Below, piece after piece: positions 50,333-60,672 of a DNA stretch of 64,000 bases (positions are counted from its first letter, which is position 1; each line of letters begins with the position of its first letter). The DNA comes from Saprospiraceae bacterium (lineage in GTDB: Bacteria > Bacteroidota > Bacteroidia > Chitinophagales > Saprospiraceae). Below the pieces are notes generated by a model. That model made no database searches. It was not told the origin of the DNA and saw only the letters and a program-made list of their open reading frames with translations. The stretch spans positions 1 through 64,000 of the forward strand of contig JADJVN010000019.1 of assembly GCA_016710585.1 (NCBI GenBank), read 5' to 3'. The position numbers and the translations under genes are program-made.

Positions 50333-50806
50333 TTAAAAAGTGCCTACGACGTCTGTATCTTCTTTAGTTCTGTAGACGATCACTTTAAAATAAATTGGTG
50401 CTGTTCCATAATCAGAACTAATCTTTGCAAAATCAACTTGAGAGTTCAAATTTGCACGGTAGACATAAAAATTCTTTTTAGAAATTGGATGATATTCTTT
50501 TTTAGGCAATCGTACGAATACATCATCATTATTAGTAGAAAATCGTACTTTGTGACTAGGTAACTTTTCAGTTTCCAATTCATATGCAGCCTCTACAATA
50601 ATCCTTTCAACTTTATCAGCTTTAGGAAGCTTAATTTGGTAACTGCCGTTCCATGAATTATAAATTCCTGCACTATAAATATCTTCCCCAGAATATATTT
50701 CAGTATTATAAATGGAAATAAGTTCTCTCTGTGCGCTAATGCTTATACCAATAGATAGGCATAATATTATCAATAGCTGTCGTCCTTGGACAAATTGATT
50801 CTTCAT
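50333..50806 (-). CDS. small secreted protein of unknown function
   Basis: A 157-residue protein from ATG 50806, chosen because a signal peptide (GRQLLIILCLSIGISISAQ) starts there; an upstream in-frame ATG at 50863 would place 19 unlikely residues before it. A purine-rich AGAGA element is seen just upstream of the chosen ATG. The mature part is strand-rich (YQIKLPKADKVERIIVEAAY, then FYVYRANLNSQVDFAKI) and ends ...DTDVVGTF. No domain recognised. It lies between tex and recG on the same strand, with a 224-base AT-rich gap before recG (50807-51030). Confidence 0.6.
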   Translation of the reverse strand: MKNQFVQGRQLLIILCLSIGISISAQRELISIYNTEIYSGEDIYSAGIYNSWNGSYQIKLPKADKVERIIVEAAYELETEKLPSHKVRFSTNNDDVFVRLPKKEYHPISKKNFYVYRANLNSQVDFAKISSDYGTAPIYFKVIVYRTKEDTDVVGTF

Positions 50807-51030
50807 GATTGGTCTCTTTCTCTGATTCAAATTTAAGACGAAATTTTGTAAAAGAAGTAACAACCAAATTTTATTGCTATATATTTATTTAAATATATAT
50901 ATTATTCTACAATTTAGCATAATAGATATTAAAAATAAAAAAATATAATTTACCTTATTATTTGTAAAAAACTCAGCTTGAAAGTCAATTCAAATTATTT
51001 GATTTCTAGCTGTCATTTAAAATGGAATGA

Positions 51031-53142
51031 TCAACCAATTTTCGCCCATGAGTTATCTTCTTCATCAATATACTGATTTCGCAATCTAATATTTAGCGGA
51101 TTGCTGAGTTCTGGATCTTTATTTAAAATAGCCTCTGCTAAATTTCTAGCCGCTACTAGTATTTTATTATCTTCTTGAATGTCGGCTATGTTTAATTGTA
51201 TAAGGCCGCTCTGCTTTGTTCCATCCAAATCACCAGGACCGCGCATCTCTAGATCAGCCTCAGCAATTTTAAATCCATCGTTTGTAGCAACCATGGTTTC
51301 TATTCGTTTTAGTGCATCAAGGCTTACTTTATTTCCCGTCATCAAGACACAATAAGACTGATCTGCTCCTCGCCCCACCCGTCCCCTTAGTTGGTGCAAC
51401 TGAGACAAGCCAAATCGTTCAGCATTCTCTATTACCATCACACTCGCATTAGGCACATTGACACCTACTTCTATTACTGTGGTGGCAACCATAATATTTG
51501 AACTTCCTGATACGAACAACTGCATTTCAGATTCTTTACTTGCAGATTTCATTTTTCCATGAACGATAGAAACTCTGTATTTAGGTAATGGAAAGTATTG
51601 CAATAATTTCTCATAGCCCAAAGTCAAATTTTCTATATCTAATTTTTCAGATTCTGCTATGAGAGGAAATACAAAATAAATTTGACGTCCTTGCTCGATC
51701 TGCTCTTTCATAAAATTATAGAGTTGCATTCGCTGAATATCTTTGAGATGCATCGTTTTAATTTCCTTCCTATTTGGAGGAAGTTCATCGATGATCGAAA
51801 CATCCAAATCCCCATATAGTGTCATTGCCAATGTCCTAGGAATTGGTGTGGCCGTCATTACTAATACATGTGGATTGCCATTCTTTGCCTTCTTCCATAA
51901 CTTCGCTCTTTGTTCTACTCCAAACCGATGCTGCTCATCCACCACACACAATCCCAAATTATGAAAAACTATAGGATCTTCAATCAAAGCATGAGTTCCT
52001 ATTGCAATATGAATTTCACCACTTGCTAGTTCATTCAATATATTTTGCCTCACTTTTGACTTCACTTGTGAGGTGAGCAAACAAGTTTTCAATCCTATTT
52101 TCTCACAATATCCTGATATCGTTTGATAATGCTGAGTTGCCAATACTTCAGTAGGCGCCATAATACATGCCTGATATCCATTCCCTATTGCAATCAACAT
52201 GATTAAAAAACTAACAATAGTTTTACCACTTCCTACATCACCTTGCAAAAGTCGATTCATTTGATATGATGAATGCATATCATGATGGATTTCCTTGATA
52301 ACTCTTTGCTGGGCTTGAGTCAATGGAAAGGGCATGTAGTTCTTATAAAAATCATTAAAATAATCGCCCAATTGTATAAAAAGATAACCCTTGCTTTGGC
52401 GCTGTCTTTTTATTTTTGACAAAAACATTTTCATCTGAATTGCAAAGAGTTCATCGAATTTTAATCTATTTTTTGCATAAATTATATCTAATTCACTTTT
52501 TGGCAAATGTATTTTTTTAAATGCATCATATCTCGGTATTAATTGAAATTTATCAATAATATATTGTGGTAATATTTCTTCAATTTGACTATGATGAATA
52601 TATTGAAATAAATTCTGAATAATCTGTCCAATTCCTTTTGAACCCAAACCTTTTGCAGTGAGACTCTCAGTAGATGAATAAACAGCCTGATACCCCAACT
52701 GTGCTTTGAGATTATTTGGATCTCTTATAAGGTCTAGCTCTGGATGTGCAATACTTATTCTTCCCTTTACGAAATTTACTTTTCCATAAATCATATAATC
52801 CTGCCCAACTTGCAATAATTGCAAAAGCCAATTGGCTCCTTGAAACCAAATTAATTCAACGACGCCTGTCTCATCTTCTGCCAACGCAACCAATCTTTTT
52901 TGTCGCCCTTGTCCTTCTTCTGAAATAGCGCTAATTTTACATTTCAACAAAATGTATTCAGTACTAATATAAATATCTTTTACCTTACTAAATACACTTT
53001 TATCGACATATCGAAATGGGAAATAATTTAACAAATCAGACACAACTTGAACATTGAGATGCTTTTTCAATAAAGCTCCCTTAATAGGCCCAACGCCTTT
53101 TAGATATTCTATTGGAGAATCAATTTGAATATTTACTGACAT
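51031..53142 (-). CDS. recG: ATP-dependent DNA helicase RecG
   Basis: A 703-residue branch-migration helicase that remodels stalled forks and Holliday junctions. The N-terminal wedge domain with an OB fold (about residues 60-160, FPFRYVDKSVFS then EDETGVVELIWFQ) precedes the helicase core: Walker A GDVGSGKT, DExH box VVDEQHRFGVEQR, TATPIPRTLAMTLYGD and the RecG-specific QLRGRVGRGADQSYC, ending with the TRG motif region GDLDGTKQSG. Length is normal. It is the second gene in a minus-strand run after the M28 peptidase (42-base gap). Confidence 0.96.
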   Translation of the reverse strand: MSVNIQIDSPIEYLKGVGPIKGALLKKHLNVQVVSDLLNYFPFRYVDKSVFSKVKDIYISTEYILLKCKISAISEEGQGRQKRLVALAEDETGVVELIWFQGANWLLQLLQVGQDYMIYGKVNFVKGRISIAHPELDLIRDPNNLKAQLGYQAVYSSTESLTAKGLGSKGIGQIIQNLFQYIHHSQIEEILPQYIIDKFQLIPRYDAFKKIHLPKSELDIIYAKNRLKFDELFAIQMKMFLSKIKRQRQSKGYLFIQLGDYFNDFYKNYMPFPLTQAQQRVIKEIHHDMHSSYQMNRLLQGDVGSGKTIVSFLIMLIAIGNGYQACIMAPTEVLATQHYQTISGYCEKIGLKTCLLTSQVKSKVRQNILNELASGEIHIAIGTHALIEDPIVFHNLGLCVVDEQHRFGVEQRAKLWKKAKNGNPHVLVMTATPIPRTLAMTLYGDLDVSIIDELPPNRKEIKTMHLKDIQRMQLYNFMKEQIEQGRQIYFVFPLIAESEKLDIENLTLGYEKLLQYFPLPKYRVSIVHGKMKSASKESEMQLFVSGSSNIMVATTVIEVGVNVPNASVMVIENAERFGLSQLHQLRGRVGRGADQSYCVLMTGNKVSLDALKRIETMVATNDGFKIAEADLEMRGPGDLDGTKQSGLIQLNIADIQEDNKILVAARNLAEAILNKDPELSNPLNIRLRNQYIDEEDNSWAKIG

Positions 53143-53184
53143 GTTGATAGAATAAATCTACAAGCTAATTTCTTATAAAAAAAA

Positions 53185-54791
53185 TTATTTATCAACTATT
53201 ATTCTTTTTGGTATATTAGCCAGTTCCCAAGTAAGTAAAAAAATATGCTTAGTGCGCTTTTCTAGAATTGGTAGATTTATTTTAATTTTATCATCAGTGA
53301 TCCGATGATAATCTTCATGGGTACCATTGAAGAAGAAAATTGCTGGAATCCTCTTTTCTGCAAAATTATAATGATCAGAACGGTAATAATAACGATTGGG
53401 ATCATTCTCAGCATTATAGACGTAATCAAGAATGAGCTGACTATATTTTGAATTCACTTCCTCATTTATTCTATGGAGATCCGCACTCAATCTATCGGAC
53501 CCAATTACATAAAGATAAGCCGAATCTTCACTATATTTTTTATCAATCCTACCGACCATATCTATATTAATGTCAACAGTGGTTTTGTTTAAATCCAATC
53601 TCGGATTATTGACATAATAATTCGAACCAAGCAATCCTTTTTCTTCACCAGTCACAAGCAAACAAAGTATTGTTCGCCTTGGTTTGATGCCTTTATCTCG
53701 AGCCACTTGTAGTGCTTTAGCGATCTGAATAACTGCTGTAGTGCCAGATCCGTTGTCATCAGCGCCATTAAAAATGTCTTCATTCTTTTTGCCAATATGA
53801 TCATAGTGTGCAGATACGATTACAATCTCTTCTTTTTTGTCCGTACCTTCAAAATAAGCCATGATATTTTTACCAGAAATTGCCTTGATATTTTTCTTCT
53901 GTGAAATCTCTAATTTTGTGTTGAATGAAAATGAATGTGCTCTTCCCTTCTTTTTAATTCTATTTCGCGCTTGAATTACTTTCTTCAGTGCATTGCCAAT
54001 CACATGTGAACTTGTTGAAGAAGACATATAAGCTACATTAGGTGTATTGGATGTGAGATACTCTTCAGAATCCAATAAAAAAGTCGGTGATATTAATTGT
54101 GATCGCTTTAAATCTACAAGCTGTTTAAACTTTTCTTCTATAACTAGAATCAATGCCACTTCATGCTTTTTTGCAGCTTCGATTTTTTTATTAAAATTAG
54201 TTGACCAATCAGATTGAAATTGAGAATTTGTGATCCATGATGTGCCATCAGTCTTTGTTGGTTCTCCATTATAAATGAGGATAACTTTACCCTTGACGGA
54301 GGTATTTTCATAATCATTATAATTTGGATCATCGATGCCATATCCACAGAATACTATTTCTTTAGCATTAATTTCTAAATCGTTATTTTCTGTTGGGACA
54401 GCAACATAATCCCATAAAAGCTTGAACTCAGTATCATTTGCTCTAAAGGAAGTATTTTCCCAATTTACCCAACTGAAACCAACATGTTGAAAATAAGAAT
54501 TATTGTCTCCGATTTTTTGAATGCCGTATTGTTGAAATTTTGTGGCAATAAAATTTGCTGCAATATCAACGCCTACAGAACCCAATTCTCTACCCGCACA
54601 TGAATCTGAAGTTAGCACATCTAGTATAGTGCTCATCTCTGTCTGATCAATTGCTGTCGTCAATTGACTTAAAGAATCTACAACAGTTTTTTTGCAAAAT
54701 CAGGTCTTGTGATTCCATTGTAATATTGAGAGATAGAAAGCTTAGAGAAAAGTAAAAATGTTAAGATAATAAGATAAAATCTGATGATCAT
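53185..54791 (-). CDS. M28 family zinc aminopeptidase, frameshifted near its start
   Basis: The main frame (from 54663) begins without a signal. In a second frame an ATG at 54791 starts a good signal peptide (RFYLIILTFLLFSKLSISQ) and continues to FAKK, where an A7 run (54687-54693) breaks the frame; adding one A joins it to VVDSLSQLTTAIDQ and gives 535 residues. The peptidase domain carries the M28 zinc ligands in HYDHIGKK, NGADDNGSGTTAV, GEEKGLLGS and IDMVG, with a final His in RSDHYNF. A PA domain is inserted at about 120-260. It is thus an exported aminopeptidase that releases N-terminal amino acids. It lies between rpiB and recG on the minus strand. Confidence 0.9.
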
Positions 54792-54845
54792 TTGTCGAAA
54801 TAAAAATACAAACATCAAAACTTCATTTAATAATTTAATGAAATA

Positions 54846-55286
54846 TTATGATTCTAAATAATTTATTTTTTGAACTCTGATAAGATGTCTTCCGCCATCA
54901 AAACTTGTCTCTAAAAATAGCTTTACCATTTCAAGCGCTAAAGGTAGGCTGACATACCTTGCAGGAATACTTAATATATTGGCATCATTATGAGCACGTG
55001 AAAGCCTACTTAATTCTGCATTCCAACAAAGTGCACATCTTACTTTTGGATGTTTATTTGCTGCGATAGCCACACCATTTCCACTGCCACATAAAACGAT
55101 ACCAAATTCAATTTTACCCTCTTCTACATCCTTTGCTACCTGATGTGCAAAATCAGGATAATCCACTGAACTTTCATCATAACATCCGTAATCATGAACG
55201 TCATAGCCTTGTTCTTGAAGCAAGGCTATGATGTTTTTTTTATAAATAAATCCCGCATGATCGGATCCGATCGATATCTTTTTCAA
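54846..55286 (-). CDS. rpiB: ribose 5-phosphate isomerase B
   Basis: A 146-residue LacA/RpiB-family isomerase converting ribose 5-phosphate and ribulose 5-phosphate in the non-oxidative pentose phosphate pathway. Signatures: GSDHAGFIYKK at the start (Asp and His of the phosphate and sugar site), YPDFAHQVAKDVE, and the catalytic-Cys loop GIVLCGSGNGVAIAANKH, followed by RCALCWNAELSRLSRAHNDANIL. Length is normal. It starts 2 bases after the DUF2723 gene, so the two are co-transcribed. Confidence 0.96.
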   Translation of the reverse strand: MKKISIGSDHAGFIYKKNIIALLQEQGYDVHDYGCYDESSVDYPDFAHQVAKDVEEGKIEFGIVLCGSGNGVAIAANKHPKVRCALCWNAELSRLSRAHNDANILSIPARYVSLPLALEMVKLFLETSFDGGRHLIRVQKINYLES

Positions 55287-55288
55287 AA

Positions 55289-58200
55289 TTAATTATTTAT
55301 TGGAGCTGTTTGAAATTTCTTCAATTTTGCTTCTAGGTCAGAAGCAAACTGACTGTCACCAGTTTCCTTTGCTGCTTGCAAAATTTCTGGAATAGAAGAT
55401 GCAGCAAATGCTTTATCTTGTTGGAACCCTGCTTGAATTTCACTTGAACTCAAGGTCTCATAAAATTCTAACATATCCAAGGTTTCATCACCCAGAATCT
55501 TAATATGTTTCTTTGCCTCATCATACTTTTTCGACATCAAAAGTGCTTGAATAAAAGGCATGGCACGTCCATCATATTGAAAATTCATATTCGGAAATGA
55601 TTCAAAATATTTCATTGCTACTGCACTAGCTCTTTCAGTATCTCCTTTTGCCAATAAACCATTGGTCAATCTCATCATGATCATTCTAAAAGCCTGAACA
55701 CTTGGACCATAAGATTTATCAACGAAAAGTTGTTGCTTGTCAAAATTTCCCCACTTATATTTATTCATGACGACATCATAAGTATAGTCGTAGTCCATTT
55801 TACCAGCACCATAGATATACATATTTCTTTCACTTTGAGATTTGAAAGGAACGATGCGAAGAGCCATTCCATCCATCTCAGTATAATCATCCAATCCCAT
55901 CAACTTTTCTCCATGACATGTCACTGAAAAATAAATAGGTCTATCTTGAATATTTGAAGTGATAATGTCAATCACCGCCAACTCATCTTTAGTTAAATAT
56001 GTCTTTCCAGCAAGATTAAATGGAATTTTGGTGAGTACAGAAGAATCTCCCGGAGTAAACATTCCAGTTTTTAAAGCAGCCTCTGGCGACACTTCAAGAG
56101 TTACATTTCTACTAGGCATAAATGTTTCTATTTCTCTACCACTTCCAGATGATAATGGATGATCTTCACCAATAAATTTGAGCCATGATTGAGCAGACAT
56201 TTCTCTATCGGTGTTTAACTTGCCTTCAGGATCTTCTGGATTAAAATAAAATACTTGATTGCGCAGCTGTCCACGATATTTATCCTGAGGTATACTCATT
56301 TTTACTGGAGCTGATTCATTGATTTTTCTTCTTTGAGCTGCGATATACCAATCTACTGCAATCAAGGATAAATTAATTACCCTAACGTCTCTTCTTATGC
56401 CTTCTACTTCCTGTGCATACCATACAGGATAGGTATCGTTATCACCATAAGTAAAGATAATAGCATTAGGCTTGCAAGATTCCAAAATATTAGAAGCATA
56501 ATCTCGAGCAGCTGTAATACCTTGTCTGCCGAGATCATCATAATTCTGAACACACATGATCACGGGAGCAGCGAGACCTAGACAGGATGAAATAGCAGCT
56601 GGAGCTATACCTTTCATATTTACCTTGTCTCTCAATAATTCAAAAATGAACATTGCTCCCATACCTATCCAAATACAAAATATCATAAATGAGCCGACCA
56701 ACACATAGTCTCGTTCTCTCGGTTCATTTGGTGGAGAATTACTAAAAAAACATAATGCAAGACCTGCTAGGAGCCACATTGAGAATAAGGTCCAGAAATC
56801 TTTTTTATTATGTCTAAAATGAAAAAACACACCACACAATCCAAGAATCAATGGGATAAAATAGTAACTGTTACTTGATTTATCTTCTTTTATGACTCTA
56901 GGCAAACGATCTTGATTATATAACTTAGCACTATCAAATGCTTTTATACCGCTTTTCCAGTTGCCATCTCTTTTATTCCATGCAAAAGTGCCCTGTTCGA
57001 AATTTTGCCTACCCACATAATTCCACATAAAATATCTCCAATACATCCAACCAAACTGATAGTTCCATAAGAAGCTGAGATTAAATGCCATTGTAGGTGG
57101 ACCATCTTTCTTGAATCCCAAATAATCCATCCACATTCTATACAACTGAGGTCTTCCTTGATCAGAATGACCTATCCTTGGTAAAAGGATTTCATCAGTT
57201 TTCTTGAAGACATAATCAAACTTTTTATCTACAACTTTATACTCGTTTCCTACTCTACCGTATCTATCAGTAGATTTTGTATTGATAGGTCTTGCATCAA
57301 AATGTGGTCCTTTGATCAATGAACGATCACCATATTGCTCACGATTGAGATACGGAAGTAAGCGCATCACATCATTAGGTTCATTCATATTGATTGGAGG
57401 ATTAGCCAAAGCTCTAATAATAACCACGCCAACGATAGAATAAGATATAGCAATAAAAGTTAGAGTTAAAACTACCTTATGAAGCAGGTCATTACCTTTT
57501 TTCTTTGCATACTGCATTCCAAAATACGATATCGCTCCTAAAGTGACCAAGGTTGGAACAATCCCCGAGTGAAATGGTAGACCAAATGAATTCACTAATA
57601 ATTTTTCATAGAAAGCCCATAAACTGGGAATTCCTGAAATTATAATTGATTGGAATAAAGTAGTACCTATAATACCAATACCACAAGCTATTAGCATTCC
57701 AAACCAAGTTGGGTTCTTCCATTTTTTATTATAAATCATGATCGATATAACAGAGAATACTAGCAAACTTAATAGATGCACACCAATAGATAGACCTACT
57801 GCATAAAACGCAAAAATCATCCATTTGTCATTTTTCGGATCTTCAGGTAAATAATACCATTTAGTTGCAGCCCATAAAGTCATTGCAGTAAACATTGTAG
57901 ACATGGCATAAACCTCTCCTTCTACTGCGGAGAACCATATTGAGGTTGAAAATGCAGTAGCCAATCCAGCGATCAAACCAGCACCATTAATAGCGATATC
58001 TCTATTTTCATCAACTTCAATGCTATTTTTATCATAAGCTAATCTTCCGAACATAATCGTGGTCCAACATACAAACATCGCTGCAAAAGCTGTACAAATC
58101 CCTGACATCAAATTCACTGCAAAAGCGATATCTGATTGGTTATTAGACAAAAGATCAGCTACCCAAGTAAATAACCTTCCAATAAGCAGGAAAAACGGGG

Positions 58201-58360
58201 CTCCAGGTGGATGCACAATCTGCAATTTGTAGGCACCTAATACGAATTCGCCACAGTCCCAAAGGCTTCCAGTTCTTTCTACCGTGAGAAAATAAATTAT
58301 GGTCGCTATTGCAAAAACAATCCAACCTGTAATATTAGCTCTTTTTGATAATGGATTCAT
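55289..58360 (-). CDS. DUF2723 family membrane protein (TMEM260-like glycosyltransferase-type)
   Basis: A 1023-residue protein. The N-terminal 250 residues contain several transmembrane helices and the DUF2723 signature: ERTGSLWDCGEFVLGAYKLQ followed by VHPPGAPFFLLIGRLF, which resembles the acidic loop of GT-C mannosyltransferases. A further helix cluster lies at about 500-590 and a soluble C-terminal part of about 400 residues with TPR-like helices follows. The vertebrate relative TMEM260 is a protein O-mannosyltransferase, so an envelope glycosyltransferase role is plausible but unproven here. It is the first gene of the minus-strand unit with rpiB (2-base gap). Confidence 0.85.
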   Translation of the reverse strand: MNPLSKRANITGWIVFAIATIIYFLTVERTGSLWDCGEFVLGAYKLQIVHPPGAPFFLLIGRLFTWVADLLSNNQSDIAFAVNLMSGICTAFAAMFVCWTTIMFGRLAYDKNSIEVDENRDIAINGAGLIAGLATAFSTSIWFSAVEGEVYAMSTMFTAMTLWAATKWYYLPEDPKNDKWMIFAFYAVGLSIGVHLLSLLVFSVISIMIYNKKWKNPTWFGMLIACGIGIIGTTLFQSIIISGIPSLWAFYEKLLVNSFGLPFHSGIVPTLVTLGAISYFGMQYAKKKGNDLLHKVVLTLTFIAISYSIVGVVIIRALANPPINMNEPNDVMRLLPYLNREQYGDRSLIKGPHFDARPINTKSTDRYGRVGNEYKVVDKKFDYVFKKTDEILLPRIGHSDQGRPQLYRMWMDYLGFKKDGPPTMAFNLSFLWNYQFGWMYWRYFMWNYVGRQNFEQGTFAWNKRDGNWKSGIKAFDSAKLYNQDRLPRVIKEDKSSNSYYFIPLILGLCGVFFHFRHNKKDFWTLFSMWLLAGLALCFFSNSPPNEPRERDYVLVGSFMIFCIWIGMGAMFIFELLRDKVNMKGIAPAAISSCLGLAAPVIMCVQNYDDLGRQGITAARDYASNILESCKPNAIIFTYGDNDTYPVWYAQEVEGIRRDVRVINLSLIAVDWYIAAQRRKINESAPVKMSIPQDKYRGQLRNQVFYFNPEDPEGKLNTDREMSAQSWLKFIGEDHPLSSGSGREIETFMPSRNVTLEVSPEAALKTGMFTPGDSSVLTKIPFNLAGKTYLTKDELAVIDIITSNIQDRPIYFSVTCHGEKLMGLDDYTEMDGMALRIVPFKSQSERNMYIYGAGKMDYDYTYDVVMNKYKWGNFDKQQLFVDKSYGPSVQAFRMIMMRLTNGLLAKGDTERASAVAMKYFESFPNMNFQYDGRAMPFIQALLMSKKYDEAKKHIKILGDETLDMLEFYETLSSSEIQAGFQQDKAFAASSIPEILQAAKETGDSQFASDLEAKLKKFQTAPINN

Positions 58361-58613
58361 TTGATAATCAGAGTCTTATAAATTTAAAAATATTATATTA
58401 TAAAAATTTCTGTAAAAGTACTAAAAACCCTCGAATACACAGCATAACAGGACATAAAGCTTTAACAGAATTTTAAGGACTCTATTTAACGCAAAGAACA
58501 GCTGCTTATTTTATCAGCATTTTTAAATTGCAAAAAAAGCCATTTATAGAATTTTCTGAAGTGATCTTAGGTTTCTACACAAAGATCCAAAGTACAGTAA
58601 TGACAATGTATCG

Positions 58614-58621
58614 TATCTTTG
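58614..58621 (+). promoter_or_regulatory. -7 box for the small membrane protein / pseudouridine synthase operon
   Basis: TATCTTTG, exact fit to TAnnTTTG, 17 bases upstream of the ATG at 58638. No clear -33 element. Confidence 0.45.
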
Positions 58622-58637
58622 CAAAAACTTATTCAGA

Positions 58638-58769
58638 ATGATTCGTTTACTTATACTGGGTCTAGCGTTATATGGGGCTTACCAACTGTTTTTTAAACCT
58701 AAAAAGATAGAGATTCAAAATGATAAAAAGGAAAATAAAAATTTCACTGATTACGAAGAAGTAGAATAA
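58638..58769 (+). CDS. small membrane protein, DUF4834-like
   Basis: A 43-residue protein: one transmembrane helix (residues 2-18, IRLLILGLALYGAYQLF) followed by a basic stretch (KPKKIEIQNDKKENKN) and an acidic tail FTDYEEVE. This layout and the terminal DYEEVE match the small DUF4834-type proteins of Bacteroidota. Its stop codon TAA overlaps the ATG of the pseudouridine synthase gene by one base, so translation is coupled. Function unknown. Confidence 0.65.
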   Translation: MIRLLILGLALYGAYQLFFKPKKIEIQNDKKENKNFTDYEEVE

Positions 58770-59425
58770 TGGAAAATATAGCCTCGATAATATTGTATAA
58801 AGATCACCATTATATTGTGGTCAATAAACCTGCTGGGGTTCCAGTCCAGAAAGATAAAACTGGAGATACCTCTTTGCATGAAATGATCATGGCCTACGCT
58901 AAACAAGAACTTTATCTTTGTAATAGAATTGACAGGCCAGTTTCTGGAATAGTGATTCTTGCAAAAACACAGAAAGCAGCAGCTGATTTTCAAAAACAAT
59001 TTGGGACAAGTTTTATCAAAAAATACCTTGCTATAGTTCCGAAAATTGAAATCCCACAAGAAGCTGAATTAAAACATTTTATTGGCAAATCATCCAAATC
59101 AAATAAAGCAATAATTGAAGATGCACCATTTAAAAATGCTGAAGCCGTATCCTTAAATTATAAAATATTGAAATCCGCGGATCAATATCAACTGATTGAA
59201 ATTAATACTGAAAGTGGAAAATTTCATCAAATTAGAGCACAACTTGCAAAGGCAGGAATGCCCGTTCGTGGTGATGTCAAATATGGTGCTAGAAGATCAA
59301 ATAAAGATAGGTCTGTAGGTTTACATGCCTATTCCATTTCATTCATCCATCCTTCAAAAAATAAAGTTTTAGAATTTCAAACTGAATGGCCAGAACATGA
59401 TATTTGGCCAGTATTTAAACCATAA
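58769..59425 (+). CDS. RluA family pseudouridine synthase
   Basis: A 218-residue enzyme that isomerises uridine to pseudouridine in rRNA or tRNA. The catalytic motif is NRIDRPVSGIVILAK, with Asp in R-I-D as the nucleophile; the usual preceding His is Asn here. The start HYIVVNKPAGVPVQ and the later GKFHQIRAQLAKAGMPVRGD (residues about 150-170) are typical of the RluA/RluC group. No S4 domain is present, consistent with the short RluA-type length. The start ATG overlaps the stop of the upstream small gene. The target site cannot be predicted from sequence. Confidence 0.9.
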   Translation: MENIASIILYKDHHYIVVNKPAGVPVQKDKTGDTSLHEMIMAYAKQELYLCNRIDRPVSGIVILAKTQKAAADFQKQFGTSFIKKYLAIVPKIEIPQEAELKHFIGKSSKSNKAIIEDAPFKNAEAVSLNYKILKSADQYQLIEINTESGKFHQIRAQLAKAGMPVRGDVKYGARRSNKDRSVGLHAYSISFIHPSKNKVLEFQTEWPEHDIWPVFKP

Positions 59426-59470
59426 ATTGAGTAACAAAGCTTTTCTATCATCTCTAGTGAAAAATAATTT

Positions 59471-59509
59471 AAGCTGATTAAAACAATCTCTTTTTGTTAT
59501 AATCAGCTT
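59471..59509. terminator. bidirectional hairpin between convergent genes
   Basis: A 9-bp stem AAGCTGATT / AATCAGCTT with an AT-rich 21-base loop that itself can pair in part (AACAA / TTGTT). It lies between the pseudouridine synthase and DEAD-box genes. Confidence 0.6.
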
Positions 59510-59526
59510 AGATTCAAAATGCAAAT

Positions 59527-60672
59527 TTATGCATAAGGATGCTTACTAATAATCTCCATTTTATTACCAGTAAGTTTTTGTATATCTCTTAAATATTGAG
59601 TCTCTTCAGTGCTGCAAAAAGAAATGGCTTCACCCAGTTCACCTGCTCTACCTGTCCGTCCTATTCTATGTACATAAGTCTCCGCAACTTCAGGAAGATC
59701 ATAATTTATAACATGTGCTAGTTTGGTAATATCAATTCCTCTTGAAGCAATATCTGTAGCGACCAATACACCAATTTTTTTGTCTTTAAATCCCTGAAGC
59801 GCTCTCTCTCGCTGACCTTGAGATTTATTTCCATGTATTGCCTCTGCTTTGATTCGAATTGAATTCAATTGTTTTGCAACTCTATCTGCGCCCCTTTTTG
59901 TCCTTGTAAATACAAGTACATGAGGGACATGTCCTGATTTTAAAATATGCGAAAGTAATGCAGTTTTATTAGGTCTTTGGACATAATATAATTTCTGACT
60001 AACTGCTCTTGGTGCAGATGAGATCGCATCGACTGAAACGTGTATAGGATTCTTAAGTATAGAAGATGCTAATTTTTTAATATTATCAGGAGCAGTAGCT
60101 GTAAAAAATAAAGTTTGTTTTTTTGCAGGTAGCTTGGATAATATTTTTTTTACATCATGTATAAATCCCATATCCAACATATGGTCAGCTTCATCGAGAA
60201 CAAGGTATTCAACTGATGATAAATCTGCATGAGCCTGATTCATCAAATCTAACAATCGGCCTGGCGTAGCAATAACGACATCAATGCCTTTATTCAATGC
60301 TGCTACTTGTTTTGTCTGAGACACACCACCAAAAATCACAGTATGTCTTACAGGCAAATTTTTGCCATAAGCCCGAAATTTATCATTGATTTGAGAAGCT
60401 AATTCCCTTGTTGGAGCAAGCACTAGGGCTTTTATTTTTCGAAAACCGTCAGTATCTTGATGTTGATTGTTACGCTTATCGACAAGCATCTGTAAAATAG
60501 GAAGCGCAAAAGCAGCTGTCTTTCCTGTGCCTGTCTGCGCACAACCAAATATATCTTTTCCCTGTAAAATAATAGGAATGCATTTTAATTGGATTGGTGA
60601 TGGTATAGTGTAATTTGATTTCTCTAATGCTAATAGCAAAGGATCTATTAATTCTAATTCTTTAAAAGTCAT
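59527..60672 (-). CDS. DEAD/DEAH-box RNA helicase (RhlE-like)
   Basis: A 381-residue ATP-dependent RNA helicase. The Q motif (YTIPSPIQLKCIPIILQGKD), Walker A (AQTGTGKTAAFALP), DEAD box (VLDEADHMLDMGF), SAT-like motif FFTATAP and motif VI HRIGRTGRAGELG are all in order. It is a core-only protein without a long C-terminal extension, like RhlE or CsdA-lacking homologues of Bacteroidota, which act in ribosome assembly or RNA turnover. The start is 90 bases downstream of a -7 box (60762-60769). Confidence 0.92.
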   Translation of the reverse strand: MTFKELELIDPLLLALEKSNYTIPSPIQLKCIPIILQGKDIFGCAQTGTGKTAAFALPILQMLVDKRNNQHQDTDGFRKIKALVLAPTRELASQINDKFRAYGKNLPVRHTVIFGGVSQTKQVAALNKGIDVVIATPGRLLDLMNQAHADLSSVEYLVLDEADHMLDMGFIHDVKKILSKLPAKKQTLFFTATAPDNIKKLASSILKNPIHVSVDAISSAPRAVSQKLYYVQRPNKTALLSHILKSGHVPHVLVFTRTKRGADRVAKQLNSIRIKAEAIHGNKSQGQRERALQGFKDKKIGVLVATDIASRGIDITKLAHVINYDLPEVAETYVHRIGRTGRAGELGEAISFCSTEETQYLRDIQKLTGNKMEIISKHPYA

